Below are positions 53,553 to 64,000 of a DNA stretch of 64,000 nucleotides, piece after piece. The stretch comes from Enoplolaimus lenunculus. Taxonomy: Eukaryota; Nematoda; Enoplea; Enoplida; Thoracostomopsidae. How positions within the stretch are numbered: the stretch's first letter is position 1; every line of letters begins with the position of its first letter. The DNA is taken from positions 151,222 through 215,221 of the forward strand of contig JASANG010001598.1 in assembly GCA_030248215.1 (NCBI GenBank), read 5' to 3'. The notes below the pieces were generated by a model, which had not been told where the DNA came from, searched no databases, and saw only the letters and a list, made by a program, of their open reading frames with translations. A program made the translations under genes and the position numbers.

Positions 53553-54429
53553 GTGTGCAAATAGAAGAATAAAAGGAAAAATTCCCGTGCATGTCTGAAA
53601 AGGCTCAACAATACTGTTTTACAGGCTGATCAATAATCTGCAGACGTCAAAAAATTTTCAACCTCGATACATACGCTCGTTCGCAAAAACCATTTCGACT
53701 ATGGCCAACTAGCTGAAAGATGCAACTTTTAAACATCAGACAAAATGCAGTTGAGTGTTGATTTATTGAGTCAACCAGCGAGTTCAAACACACTATTTCC
53801 ACTATTTCCTGAACTGTACACACAAACAAATTTTCTGGACGCAGGCCAGACGAAATCCCAGACACCTAAATCATGAAATGTTTAAAAATACTACAACAAT
53901 TTCAATGGTGTGACGAATATTCACATTCTTGCATAAAAAATTTAGAAAACATTTTAAACTTGACGCTTGACCGTCCCGTTAATGTCTCGGCATTACCTAA
54001 GTATCATCTCCGAAACATGTTATTTTTTCAAACTAACGAACGAAAATTACTTTGAATAACCTAAATTAACAAGACAAAACCACCGATGCCAAATTGTTTC
54101 ATTCTGATCGCTGGCAATCAGAGTGGGATGCGGCCAAGGTTTTGGTACCCGACCAGCGGTTTACCCATGTTAATAAAAACTTTTTACCGCGGGTTTACCT
54201 ACGCTAACCGTTCAATAAAGCACAGAACTTTTGCGTCTTCAACACTCACTGAATAGCTTAGTTTATAGACATGTTTTCCACCTTAACTAATTTCTTAACT
54301 GATCCGCGTTTACCCGCCGGTATTCGCGGGTAATGTCCCACCCTGCTCGCAAATATTGCACACTGCTAATACAGACCAGAGTTTCAGTTTAGGTGGTTTT
54401 TTAAGCTGAGTTCAGTCTTTGTCCAACAA

Positions 54430-54830
54430 CGGTAGTTAGGCGAGTTATATACCAGCCGAATGATATTAAAGTTCCGCAATCAAACGCCATGAAAACAAGT
54501 TACTTTCTAATAACTGCTTTGCCGCTGCTTGGCGTGGCCAACGATTTGGGACGGCGCCAAATCAGTTATTTGGCTATAACTCACTAGCCAGACGTCTTAT
54601 TGGGAAAAGTTCAATACCGCTGTATTCTGGTTTGCAAACTCGTCGAATGGCATATAATTTGTGTAACACTGTGACAAAAAATTTTCCGCAAACGGAAAGA
54701 ACCTCGAGCCGTTTAAACCAATTTTTCAAAAATTCAAATTTGAACATGGAATGAACAGGAGAGGCCATGAGAAGCTCAAACTTTGGTCCAATTTTAAATA
54801 AGAAAACCATGGGCGAAAGCAAGCACAGCC
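54430..54830. mobile_element. TIR element, GCCCAAAAATGG family, decayed copy
   Basis: Contains GACGGCGCCAAATCAGTTAT and ACTCACTAGCCAGACGTC, shared with 37090-37525, and GCCATGAGAAGCTCAAA of the right arm. Both termini are degraded. Confidence 0.55.
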
Positions 54831-55034
54831 CACGGACTGCAAACTATGTTAAAATCTCAAAATGGCACACAATAATTCACAGGTATAAATGTATCGCAAG
54901 CGAACGACGGACAATAAAGCTACAACTACAACAACAAATTCGTGTTGCACAAACATAACGGCGCTATAAATCGCAAAATAATTTCACCTTGAATTCACCG
55001 CTCGCTGCAGATTTTTGTCAAAGTCTCAGATATT

Positions 55035-55060
55035 GTCGTTGTTGTTGTTGTTGTTGTTAC
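55035..55060 (+). repeat. GTT microsatellite
   Basis: Eight or so GTT units; no coding context. Confidence 0.85.
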
Positions 55061-55606
55061 TCAATGGCTTTATATCAAATCTTCCTCCCATCATATCGCT
55101 GAACTGTTCTACGTATATTACATTACAAAAAACACAAAAATATTGCAATACACAAATATTTATATGTATTATATGTATATGTTTATACAGAGAAACATAA
55201 GTTAAATGTACGTATATAATAAATGTAATATATATACTGTTTGAACAGAAAATATATCCAAAGTATCATTCCATTCCTAGCACCACCCCAAAACGTCTTA
55301 TTTCGCAACAAAACACGCAAAAGATTATAATATGAGCTCCGCAAGTTTACAACTTACAGTAATGTCAGTCAAGCAAGCACTTCACGGTTCTTTACAATTA
55401 CCAAACCTCCAGCCGGCCTTCACTTACAACTGGTCTGATTTTCCAAATTTTCGATAAAAAATTTTCCATCCCCACAGGGAGAGCTTAGGAACTCGTAAAT
55501 TCAATTTTTGGGTGTCGAATTTTCATGGAAGTTTATGAGATGATTCTTTTGGTGTTTTTATCACATTTTGCTATACTTATGCATAGATTTTCGGCATGCG
55601 CTTTAT

Positions 55607-55780
55607 CAATGGCGGTTCCATGGGGGGCCACCGCGGCCGCGGCCCCCCCAACAGCATCTCGACAAAAATTATATAGCAATTTTGTGACAATAGTTCGTGG
55701 TTTGTGTATGGGTCAAAAGTAACTTTATTACCTGTGAAATTTTGCCGCCCCCCATTTTGAAATCCTGGATCCGCCACTGC
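55607..55780. mobile_element. Small hAT MITE (CAGTGGCGGATCCAGG ends)
   Basis: Left CAATGGCGGTTCCATGG, right CCTGGATCCGCCACTG. Flanks CGCTTTAT (55599-55606) and CGCCTTAT (55781-55788) match at 7 of 8. Contains a perfect palindrome CCGCGGCCGCGG near 55630 within a GC-rich patch. Confidence 0.88.
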
Positions 55781-56454
55781 GCCTTATGTCCATTTATTTG
55801 GTAAATATCCAACCCAAAAGCGTGCCTTAGTTTAAAGCATATAGAATTGCCGCAACTACAAGGTCGTCCTCTCTTTGCTAAAAAATTGTTCGACATCATT
55901 AACAAAATACAATATTAGACAAGTTTTTCTTGCCCACTCTCTAAATATATACACCTTTACGGTTACTAGCCTGATACCTGTCCTTCTATTAACTTTTGGT
56001 GACTTGCCTGATTACATACAAAGCAGAGCTGCCGCAATTCCGTGCCAAGTATCGCAGAAAATTTACTTTCCCACGACTTAATGAATATATCTATACATTT
56101 ACAATAAATTCATTGTACGCTACGCTACGAGTGACATTATAATCAAAACTGTACCTGGAGTGCACAGTCGCGTGAATATTTAGTTATGCATGAAGTGAAC
56201 GTATGTAAGTTAAAGTACAAATCACATTTACAAAAGAATCTGGTAATTTATAAGAGGATATATTCTCCGAAATTCCTAGATAGACGAATAAAGCAGTCTA
56301 CAGTCTTTAAAATTACGTTCAAAATAGAGAAGTCCCGGGACCTAAGGCCCCGGCACCGGGGTCAGCACGTTATTTGCCGGGGCTTAACCGGGGCCATTTG
56401 TGATATACTATTCATAATCGACTCACATAAAAAACAATCTTAGCACGCTTGTTG

Positions 56455-56870
56455 TCCTCTACAACTTGTCGACCGCCACAACTTGTCACCCATACAACTG
56501 GTCGACCACGAAAACTCGTCGACGCCGACAGCTTGCAGACCCTGACAACTCGTTGACCAACAACTCGTCCACCGTAACAGCCCGTCGCTCGTCGACCCCG
56601 ACAACGTGTCGCGTCGACGCAGAGAGTTGTTGGGGTCGGAAAGATATCAGGACGACAGATCTCAGGGTGACAAGTTGTTGGGGTCGATGAGTTGTCGGGG
56701 GCAACGAGTTATTGGGGTTAACGAGTTGTCGAGGTCGACGAGTTGTCGGGGTTGACGAGTTGTCGGGGTCGACGAGTTGTCGGGTCGATGAGTTATCTGG
56801 GCCACGAGTTTTAGGGTTGACGAATTGTCGTGATCGACGAGATGTCGGGCGACGAATTGTCGTAGATTCC
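56455..56870. repeat. Two inverted 17-bp minisatellites
   Basis: Right half: GAGTT (or AAGTT) of the unit ACGAGTTGTCGGGGTCG recurs at 56672, 56689, 56706, 56723, 56740, 56757 and 56774, exactly 17 bp apart. Left half (56455-56615) carries the reverse complement in degraded form (GACAACTCGTTGACC, CTCGTCGACCCCGACAAC). Together they form a long imperfect hairpin. The 185-codon minus-strand open frame here is a repeat artefact. Confidence 0.85.
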
Positions 56871-57039
56871 ATGTTGATAGTTAGGTTTAGGGTTTCTAAC
56901 TTGGCTCCTGTTGGTACCACCCGGGGCAACTCTAGTTCAAAGATGAATATAGTTTTTCGCCGGCAAAAAGTTGCGTATATTGTTTTTTGTCCTGTAGTGA
57001 AAAACAGAACAAAGAAAACTGAGTGAGAAGGGGGAGCGA

Positions 57040-57190
57040 TCAATTGCGAAAATCGACAACTTGTAATCGGAAAGTTTATCGACTCGACAATGCTTAGACT
57101 TACACACAGGCTCAGGATTACACTTAAGATTATGTTTAGAGCTATTAAATGGCTTTAGGACACTGTTGGGCGACAAGTAGTCGGTCGACG
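57040..57190. repeat. CGACAA-motif interspersed repeat, second copy
   Basis: Shares ACTTGTAATCGGAAA, ATCGACTCGACAAT, GGCTTTAGGACACTGTT and GGCGACAAGTAGTCGG with 13848-14046. Probably the right flank of the same element as the 17-bp arrays at 56455-56870. Confidence 0.62.
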
Positions 57191-57204
57191 AATAGTGGTA
57201 GATT

Positions 57205-57303
57205 CGTACGTCACCTTGCAGTATCGTACGTGAATTACTCGAGTACGATAGCGTATGGTGCCTGATGGTAACGAACGGCGCAGCACGACAAGTAAAGCGC
57301 CAC
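57205..57303 (+). mobile_element. PIF/Harbinger-like MITE, right end
   Basis: GTATCGTACGTGAATTAC, GTACGATAGCGTATGGTGCC, AACGAACGGCGCAGCACGAC and then AAAGCGCCACCC followed by TGA. It matches the right arm of 33318-34103. The left end is not assigned. Confidence 0.58.
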
Positions 57304-58219
57304 CCTGAATTACGGACATGATGTACGTACTTCTTCTAAATGACAAAATGATAACGTATATATCTGCAAAACATCGCTACAAGCAATGTAGAAACGGATT
57401 AAAAATACTGGAAACGAAATCTAACAGTGAAAATGTGACCTGATATGTTAGCCGAACGAGATGATAATAACACGTAACTATTATTTAGAAAGTAATTAAT
57501 TTTCAACAATACATTTACAGTAATTCAAATATAAACGAAATGTTTAAAAAAGAAACAAACTTGTAAAACCAAATTTAACAGCATATTTTTTTGTTTCAAT
57601 AATTATTAGCTCTGGTACTCTGAACAAAAATTAGCGTTTCGCACGGTCCAATTGCCGTTTGTACAAACATAGCAGTTTAAACATCACAGTTTCTAAGCTA
57701 TACCACGTACATAATTTATCACATTTCTAACATACCTTGATTAGCAAATCATGTAAACTTCAAATCTCGGTAGCAAAAATTGGGTCAGCTTTTATCACTG
57801 CTGGCTTCATACTGTAATTATATATAAGTAAACATAAGTTGTAAAGTATAAGTATTAAACAGAAACTAAGTATATAAGAATCTGAAACAAAACGCCAATG
57901 GTTTCATCAAATTTATGTGTAGATACATCATACATTATATAATTATATTATATAGTGAATAACCATTATGCATCAAACTGTACATTCGATTGCACATGCA
58001 TCATATCAGCGGCACCGGAAGCAAATGAATATTGGGGAGCACAATGGTACGTAAAATGATCGAATGTTAAAGAGTGTTATTGTGCCAAAATCACCTTGTT
58101 TTGCACAAAAATGTGACAGACCAAAATGAAGTATAAATTTACTTTAACTCTACAAACGTGAAAGGTTTTTGCTTTTCATTACCACTCAAAATGAAATCGT
58201 CTGTTAGTAGTGACATAAA

Positions 58220-59395
58220 CACGTGTCACAGGCTGAATTTTTTACCGGAAAATTCACTCTGCATTTTTTACCACAGACCGAATTTCCCCCGCAATAATCG
58301 GCGTAGCCCAAATCCACCCACGCTGTGTATTCTTCCGGACCTGCACCAGTTGAAAATTATTTACTGATTTTGTTTTTTCGCACCATCCCTTAATTCTGCC
58401 CGCGTTTTTGTACCAAAAGCCCTATATATTGCAGATATAGTTAATGGTCAAATGGTTAAAACCGCCGATGTTAATAATAGTGTGATGATTGAGAAATATC
58501 TTATTAATTTAGTACGTATTTAGCGGAATGGCCAATGTTGTCTCCATCAAGAGCCAAAATTAATAAACGGTCTCAATGACAAACTTGTTCGATCGCGTAA
58601 ATAGTTTTACTACACCCTCTGTGGCCTCGACAATCACGGTATTCGTTTCAGTATAATATTTTTATCACAATGTTCAGCGCACTGTTTGAACTCACATACT
58701 GCTCTAATAAGTAACACATTATGCTAATTTTTCTTAAATTTTTGAATTCCAAATCGATAAAGACGAGTCAATGAAGCTATTTAATCCACTATGCATTGCA
58801 AGATAGCTTGCTTGTTTCGTATATCTTTATTATATCGATTGGGATTTCAGTGTACATGCGCCGTTTATATTATTTTTGGCAAACTTCTGATCAATCCTAG
58901 AACAGTATCTGAGTTCAAGCATTACGTAAACCATTTCGATAAAAATTCTATGGTAAACGATTACCATGATTTTCGAGACCACTAGGGCCGTGATAAACTG
59001 TTTACGCAATCCAACAAGTTTACCATTGGGACCGCTTATTAATTTTTGCTCTGATGGAGACGAGTTCGACCATTCATCTGAATATATGCTAGATAATAAG
59101 ATATTGCTCAGTTATCCCATCATTAATAACATCGACGGTTTTAACCATTGTGCCATTAACTATATCAGCAATATGTAAAGCTTTAGGTACAAAAACACGG
59201 GCATAATTACCGAACGGACCGAAAAAACAAGCTTACTAAATGGTATTCAACTAAGACAGGGCCGGGAGAATAGATAGCCTGTGTGGATTCGGGCTAGACC
59301 GATTATTGGGGGAATTAGGTTCGAGGTAAAAATGCAGGCTGAATTTTTCGGTCTAAAAATTCGGCCAGAGGGGGGATTCAGCCGGTCACACATGT
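58220..59395. repeat. Large foldback (inverted repeat, arms about 515 bp)
   Basis: The left arm (about 58220-58730) is the diverged reverse complement of the right arm (about 58875-59395), with a spacer near 145 bp. Matching blocks include TTGTCTCCATCAAGAGCC against CTCTGATGGAGACGAG, GCAGATATAGTTAATGG against CCATTAACTATATCAGC, and ACAGGCTGAATTTTT against AAAAATGCAGGCTGAATT. Identity is around three quarters by eye. One frame stays open in both arms for about 38 codons; see findings. Family unknown. Confidence 0.85.
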
Positions 59396-60698
59396 ATTCG
59401 ACAGTTTGATATTGTGAGTGCTGAGCGATATTGGGGAGGGCTGAGCTCCCCAATCTGAACATTGCAAGGGCATGTGCCCCATGCTCACCACTTTAGACGC
59501 CTATGCATCCTATGCAAGTTAAGCTTACATGTTTTTATGAGAAAGAACAAACAATAGGTTTCATTATCACTCCAATTTCAAAATAATGAATTTATCGAGA
59601 AATATAGGATAGATTGTGACTCCAAACGTAAATAAGGCATGCTCACAAAGTATGTACGTAACGTACAATTTCGCAGCTTTGTAAGCGTCATCTAGCCTTT
59701 TAGCCAATTCTGCAGACTCCTCGATACGATTATGCAACTAAGAGCGGTACAAAATGTTCAAGCACTCGTTCTGTTTTTGCTACACCCCACACATTATAAA
59801 GCATATATAGCGATATGCAATATAGCCGCATTCTTTTGACGTATTTAGTTCCTGAGAGCACTTTCGACAGTGAAATAGCTGAAAATTTTACTGAAATTCT
59901 GTCATCTCGCTCATTAGATCCATTTTAATATATTTGTTCTGTGCTAAATAAGGTTTGATAATAGCAACATACTCAGTTTGTTTATAACATGAGCAGCAGC
60001 GTGGTCAAATGCTGCTCTGAATAAACAAAAGAAACTTGTGCACTAACTTTTGATGTTCCGCCTCGCATGAGCGCGAATTTCAGTCGTCATTGCACAATCA
60101 ATACTACTTATGTCAAATACTGATAGTGCAAACTAAAACGAAAATTCCAATTTGTGGCAATCAAACTTAGAATGCTTCATAGTGTGACGAGTATTTAGTT
60201 GGCTATTTTAAATAAAAAATAATCCGATATTTCAAATCAACATCACTTGTATACAGCCGAAGCCAAACCGAACACGAGGTAACAGAAAATGCGCAAAGCC
60301 CGCACTTCTGAACCACAAGTGCATAACAGAACTCCTATATATGCTATATTTAACTGCCACAATTCAGTATTCTACGTGGATAGACAGTAAGATAATTTAA
60401 AGCTAGTTGCCGGTTATGACCAGCTGATTAGGTACCACATACTTAACGTTGGCGCTCACATACCAACAACCAACTTTTTTCAGGCGTTCGTTCCGAGCTG
60501 CGAATGCAATTCCCTGAATTTATGGTCTAGCTGATTGCAATTTCCATCGGGCTTTCATATTAGAATTGCGCAGTTGCGGTCGCGACAGCTCCATATGAAA
60601 AACCTGTGAGTATACGCGGCTTGTGTATGTGCAGAGTGTGTAATGTTAAGACATATACATACTCGTGCACATATACCACCAGAAGAAATTAGGATATC

Positions 60699-60771
60699 GG
60701 CCGCGTGGTGTAATGGGTAGCGCGCTTGACTCGCGAGCGAGAGGTCCGAGGTTCGATTCCCGGCGTGGCCA
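60699..60771 (+). repeat. tRNA-like unit 1 (CGC in the anticodon position)
   Basis: 72 nt plus A. The acceptor stem pairs (GGCCGCG with CGTGGCC, one wobble) and the D stem pairs with wobbles. A-box TGGTGTAATGG and B-box GGTTCGATTCC are good. The anticodon stem has an A-G mismatch and the T stem has two mismatches. The same defects recur in the second copy and, in part, at 44256, so it is a SINE-type tRNA relative. Confidence 0.7.
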
Positions 60772-61047
60772 TATCTTTCGGAGAAATTTAGGAGAAAAAT
60801 CAAATATATTCGCAATTTTTCGGAGGAAGGGGTCGTCCCGACCGTGCAGTTCTGACATGGAGGTCCCACCGAGATGGGCGCTGTAAATTGCAGGCTCATG
60901 GATTCGGAGAAGTTTGGATTCGCGGTCCGGGGCGACCGCCTAAAGAAGGGGAATGTGAGTATACGCTGCTTGTGTATGTGCAGAGTGTGTAATGTTAAGA
61001 CATATACATACTCGTGCACATATACCACCAGAAGAAATTAGGATATC

Positions 61048-61120
61048 GGCCGCGTGGTGTAATGGGTAGCGCGCTTGACTCGCGAGCGAAAGGTCCGAGG
61101 TTCGATTCCCGGCGTGGCCA
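61048..61120 (+). repeat. tRNA-like unit 2
   Basis: Identical to unit 1 except one base in the anticodon stem (GCGAAAGG for GCGAGAGG), which weakens it further. It keeps A- and B-box, so Pol III transcription is possible, but it is not a credible functional tRNA. Confidence 0.7.
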
Positions 61121-61259
61121 TATCTTTCGGAGAAATTTAGGAGAAAAATCAAATATATTCGCAATACTTCGGAGGAAGGGGTCGTCCCGACCGTGCAGTT
61201 CTGACAAAACCTACCCAAAGTTTTGGACCGCGCCGAAAATGCCACAAGCCACATGAATC

Positions 61260-64000
61260 ACTTATGTATATATGGTTTTGTTTTTCAGTCTATCTCAGCT
61301 AACACTAAGTTATTTGCAGCAGTAAACTTGTCAACGTCATTGGAGGAGCCAGACTTCGTCTGCCGCGTTCCGTTATGCTACTGAATCCAACACGGTCTTG
61401 CAAGAATTATAACTAGCTATATTATTAAACGTATAAAAAAAGTACAGACAAAACGAGAAATTCAGTGCCAGTATATTTAAATGGTTATCCCGTACCGTAT
61501 GCACCTATCAACAGTTAAGGATAGGTATTCAAGCTGATGAAGACATGCCGTTATAAATTTGAAAGTTCGGACAGTAGTAGGGCATATCAAGTTTAAAAAT
61601 GTGCCTAATTTTGAAGGACATCAAGGTGCTGCAGACATTTGAAAATACGGTAACACTCTTCTTTCGTTCGTCAGAAGCAGAATGCGGGTGAGAACCAAAT
61701 TTGGGTGAGCTTAAAATTTATAAACTTAAAATGCATATTGTTTAAGGATCGGTACATTTCCCAAGTTTATGTTCTTGCTAGAGCTGGTACAGTCTGAATT
61801 TCGCAGCGAGAATAAATCTAGCTGTAAATGAAAGTCCTTTTTTTATTTAAATTCGAAGACAACTTAACTCAGGGGATGACTTAAGTTATGTCTCTGCATT
61901 CTATAGCCAATTTACGTATTATTAACAAACAGGACATGTGCCGGAGTATATACTTAGCTAGTGAAAGAGTTACAAGACTGTAAAACAAAGATTCATGTTA
62001 GGCAGTTTGCGTACTTTTTGTAATACAATCGGTACGCCGTTTCAGAACTATACGGTCGGGACGACCTCTCTCTCCGAATACTTCGGATATGCACGGTTTT
62101 TCTCCTTCGCTAGCGAGTCAAGCGCGGTACCCGTTAGACCACGCGGTCGATGTTATTTTCTCCAGTGCTTGTAAGCTCTGGACTTCGCTATTTGGCCCTG
62201 TTTGAGGCTAAAATATCCAAAAATTGTAGGTTTTTGACTCATGCAATTCCAAGTGGTCTGATCCGGGTTAGTACGCTCTGGAGTGTTAACACCGAGTTTT
62301 GTAGGTTTAATACAAGTAACAGAACAAATAATACGGCAGCGTACACAACATAAACATCGGCGATGCCAATTTGACTCGCGAAATCCGCACTTTTACGAAA
62401 TTTCGGGATAACTCAAAATTGTGACAAAATCGGGTGAGAATCCAAATTTTACGTCAAATCCGGGTATAAATAATCCAAATCCAGTGATTTTACGGCAATT
62501 CTGCCCAAACGGAACTAATCGTAACGCACTCCACGCAATTATACCGATAATACAGAAGTTGCACTTTTTGCACCTAAATATACGCAATTTTGCGTAAACA
62601 CCGAGGCGTCGCTACAAAACAGTATTTTCCAGCCGCAAACTAACAATTTCGCTATTCCGAGGTCCTAAAGCCGTTATTCTGGCTGACGGATGGCTGCAAA
62701 CTATAATTTGCACTCAATTCACTAAAATTCGTAATGCTCGTAATACTCGTAATATATGTCCGATAGAAAGATGTCCGAATGCGCACTGAAAACTAGCTAA
62801 GCCAATTGAATTATTTATTTAGCCGGAAAACTCAAGGGGTAGCTCGAAAAATTGGCAGAAATAAGTTGGGGAATTTTGGGGAGATTTTTGGGGAATTTAA
62901 AGGTTTTGAGTAGGAAAATGGAATGCGCGAGCAAAAATAACCCAGAATATAAGAAATAACGAATATAGGCACAATATAAGGCGAAATATCGGCACATTCA
63001 TAAACTACTAAAATCGACTTAACTCAAACAGACACAAAGCGACGGTAATGTCGCATAAAAGCGGGTTTGCAAGCATTAGAGGCCACGGGAGGACATAAAC
63101 AGAGCCCGCGGCAATCGAGGGCGGGGGAACTGTGGTTGCAGGGCAACCACGGGACCCCTGCCCGACAACCGGGGGACTCATTTTTATGCCGTCCCATGGC
63201 ATAATGCTGCAAAAGAACGCTAAAACACATATTTTTACATCGAAATAACAGTAAAATACACAAAATTAAGGCGGTTATTTGGTGTTGAGCGTCATTTTGG
63301 AATGTTTTTAAAGCACAACATGGCGATTATTTGCATAAAATGTCTGTATCACTGCCAATAAACTCGTAATTATTCATGTTTTTAGCCCGTGACGTTGGCG
63401 ATGGCGCAAAATAAGGTTAGTTTGGCAGGAAAAAATGTCTTTGGAGGTTAAAAATAGAGTTAAAATGCACCAAAAAGTCCTGAGATTCGGTTAAAATACA
63501 GTTTTGTAGACGTAAAAAGCACCAAAAATGACGATTTTAATGTAGAATACCCCATTTTGAAGCCTGACGACCCACATTAGAGGCCTGAAACCCTGATACC
63601 CAATACAGTTTGACAGTTATACTACTTATTGAGCACCTGATGACTCCAACTTTGAGTCCAAAATACCTGAATAATACCTTCAATTCTAGTTGATGGTGCT
63701 ATAAAAGGCGTAAATTTGCCTGAATACTTTAAGTTTTTAATGAAAATTTTTCATTTCTTCTGATGTTGTATAACGTAACAGACGGCCGTTTGCCTCCGAT
63801 ATAATGCGTCGATACCACAATAATGCGAATAATTGACAAATAAATGCTGTTCTGAATAACAATGTAACAAATTGCGAATACAGTAATTATAATGCAGTTG
63901 AACATACCGAACGTTTGAATACGAGTGTTAATAAGACAAGTGACCATAATAAGTGACGAACAATAACGAACCATACTGCTTTTGACCACAATACTTGAAT
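61260..64000. other. No gene seen
   Basis: AT-rich DNA with frequent short motifs such as CGTAAT and AATAATGCG. Small palindromes occur, for example TACGCAATTTTGCGTA at 62581-62596. A GC-rich patch at 63080-63200 contains a perfect 8-bp hairpin (GTGGTTGC AGG GCAACCAC). Open frames are short and unrecognised. Confidence 0.5.
62041..62152 (-). repeat. tRNA-like SINE, truncated antisense copy
   Basis: On the minus strand: GACCGCGTGGTCTAACGGGT, CGCGCTTGACTCGCTAGCGA, then a deletion removing the T arm, then TTCGGAGAGAGAGGTCGTCC. It matches the units at 60699 and 61048 and shows that the family is dispersed as well as tandem. Confidence 0.72.

Larger units (their letters stand above)
60606..61207 (+). 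repeat. 349-bp tandem repeat with tRNA-like SINE unit, two copies
   Basis: GTGAGTATACGC begins at 60606 and 60955. Each unit holds TGTGTATGTGCAGAGTGTGT, a tRNA-like segment, then CTTTCGGAGAAATTTAGGAG and GGAAGGGGTCGTCCCGACCG. The two copies are nearly identical. A third, inverted and truncated copy lies at 62041-62152. Confidence 0.88.
50410..64000. other. Upstream of the FBXL20-like start codon; no second gene seen
   Basis: The promoter and 5' UTR should lie in the left part, but no TATA box or initiator could be supported; a TIR element begins only 230 bp upstream of the ATG. Apart from the repeats listed, 51.4-54.4, 57.3-58.2, 59.5-60.6 and 61.3-64 kb show no frame with recognisable protein similarity. 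Confidence 0.5.

Noticed and set aside
56486-57043. 185-codon open frame on the minus strand rich in Arg, Pro, Ser and Asn
   Set aside because: It runs through the 17-bp minisatellite and its inverted partner. The 17-bp unit rotates the frame, and the composition mirrors the repeat, so it is not a gene.
60699-60771. Functional tRNA with CGC anticodon
   Set aside because: Anticodon stem and T stem have mismatches that are shared by dispersed relatives, so it is a SINE-type relic.
60555-61028. 157-codon open frame on the minus strand, with a similar frame repeated at 60940-61254
   Set aside because: It reads through the tRNA-like SINE unit and is duplicated only because the 349-bp unit is.

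Overview
This window is nuclear DNA from an animal. By eye it is about two thirds A+T. It holds one recognisable protein-coding gene, split by GT-AG introns, set among dense remnants of DNA transposons, MITEs and tRNA-derived repeats. I see no bacterial operons, rRNA, intact tRNA or CRISPR array. The coding exons closely resemble vertebrate FBXL20/FBXL2 down to the C-terminal prenylation motif, but the repeats are not vertebrate ones. A non-vertebrate metazoan fits best; a tunicate or similar marine invertebrate is only a guess.

The gene is on the minus strand, from the start codon at 50409 to the stop at 6576. I resolve 15 coding exons whose splice phases all agree, giving 2544 nt and 847 codons plus stop. 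Exons 3-15 (14263 to 6576) form a compact block with introns of 0.3-0.95 kb, encoding the F-box, a long cysteine-type leucine-rich repeat array and a C-terminal CSIL box. Exons 1 and 2 (50409-49941 and 32189-31492) lie upstream behind two introns of about 17.5 kb each. They encode a low-complexity N-terminal extension of roughly 390-425 residues, including a four-fold 14-residue repeat. A triple ATG in exon 3 would give a protein of normal FBXL20 size (422 aa), so there may be a long and a short product.

The introns and flanks are mostly repeats. At least ten elements have terminal inverted repeats and 8-bp target duplications typical of hAT transposons. Two elements have TTAA flanks (piggyBac-like). 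A set with GGGTTGCGCTATAC ends and TTA flanks is PIF/Harbinger-like. There are at least four kinds of tRNA-like repeat, several arranged as head-to-tail dimers. Also present are a satellite-like array carrying five phased ATTTGCAT octamers (41.7-42.5 kb), a large foldback with a codon-like substitution pattern between its arms (58.2-59.4 kb), and an inverted pair of 17-bp minisatellites (56.5-56.9 kb). Nested insertions are clear at 24-25.8, 33.3-34.1 and 34.7-35.6 kb.

The region 1-6.5 kb is downstream of the gene. The region 50.4-64 kb is upstream of the start codon and should contain the promoter, which I could not place. No second gene was found.
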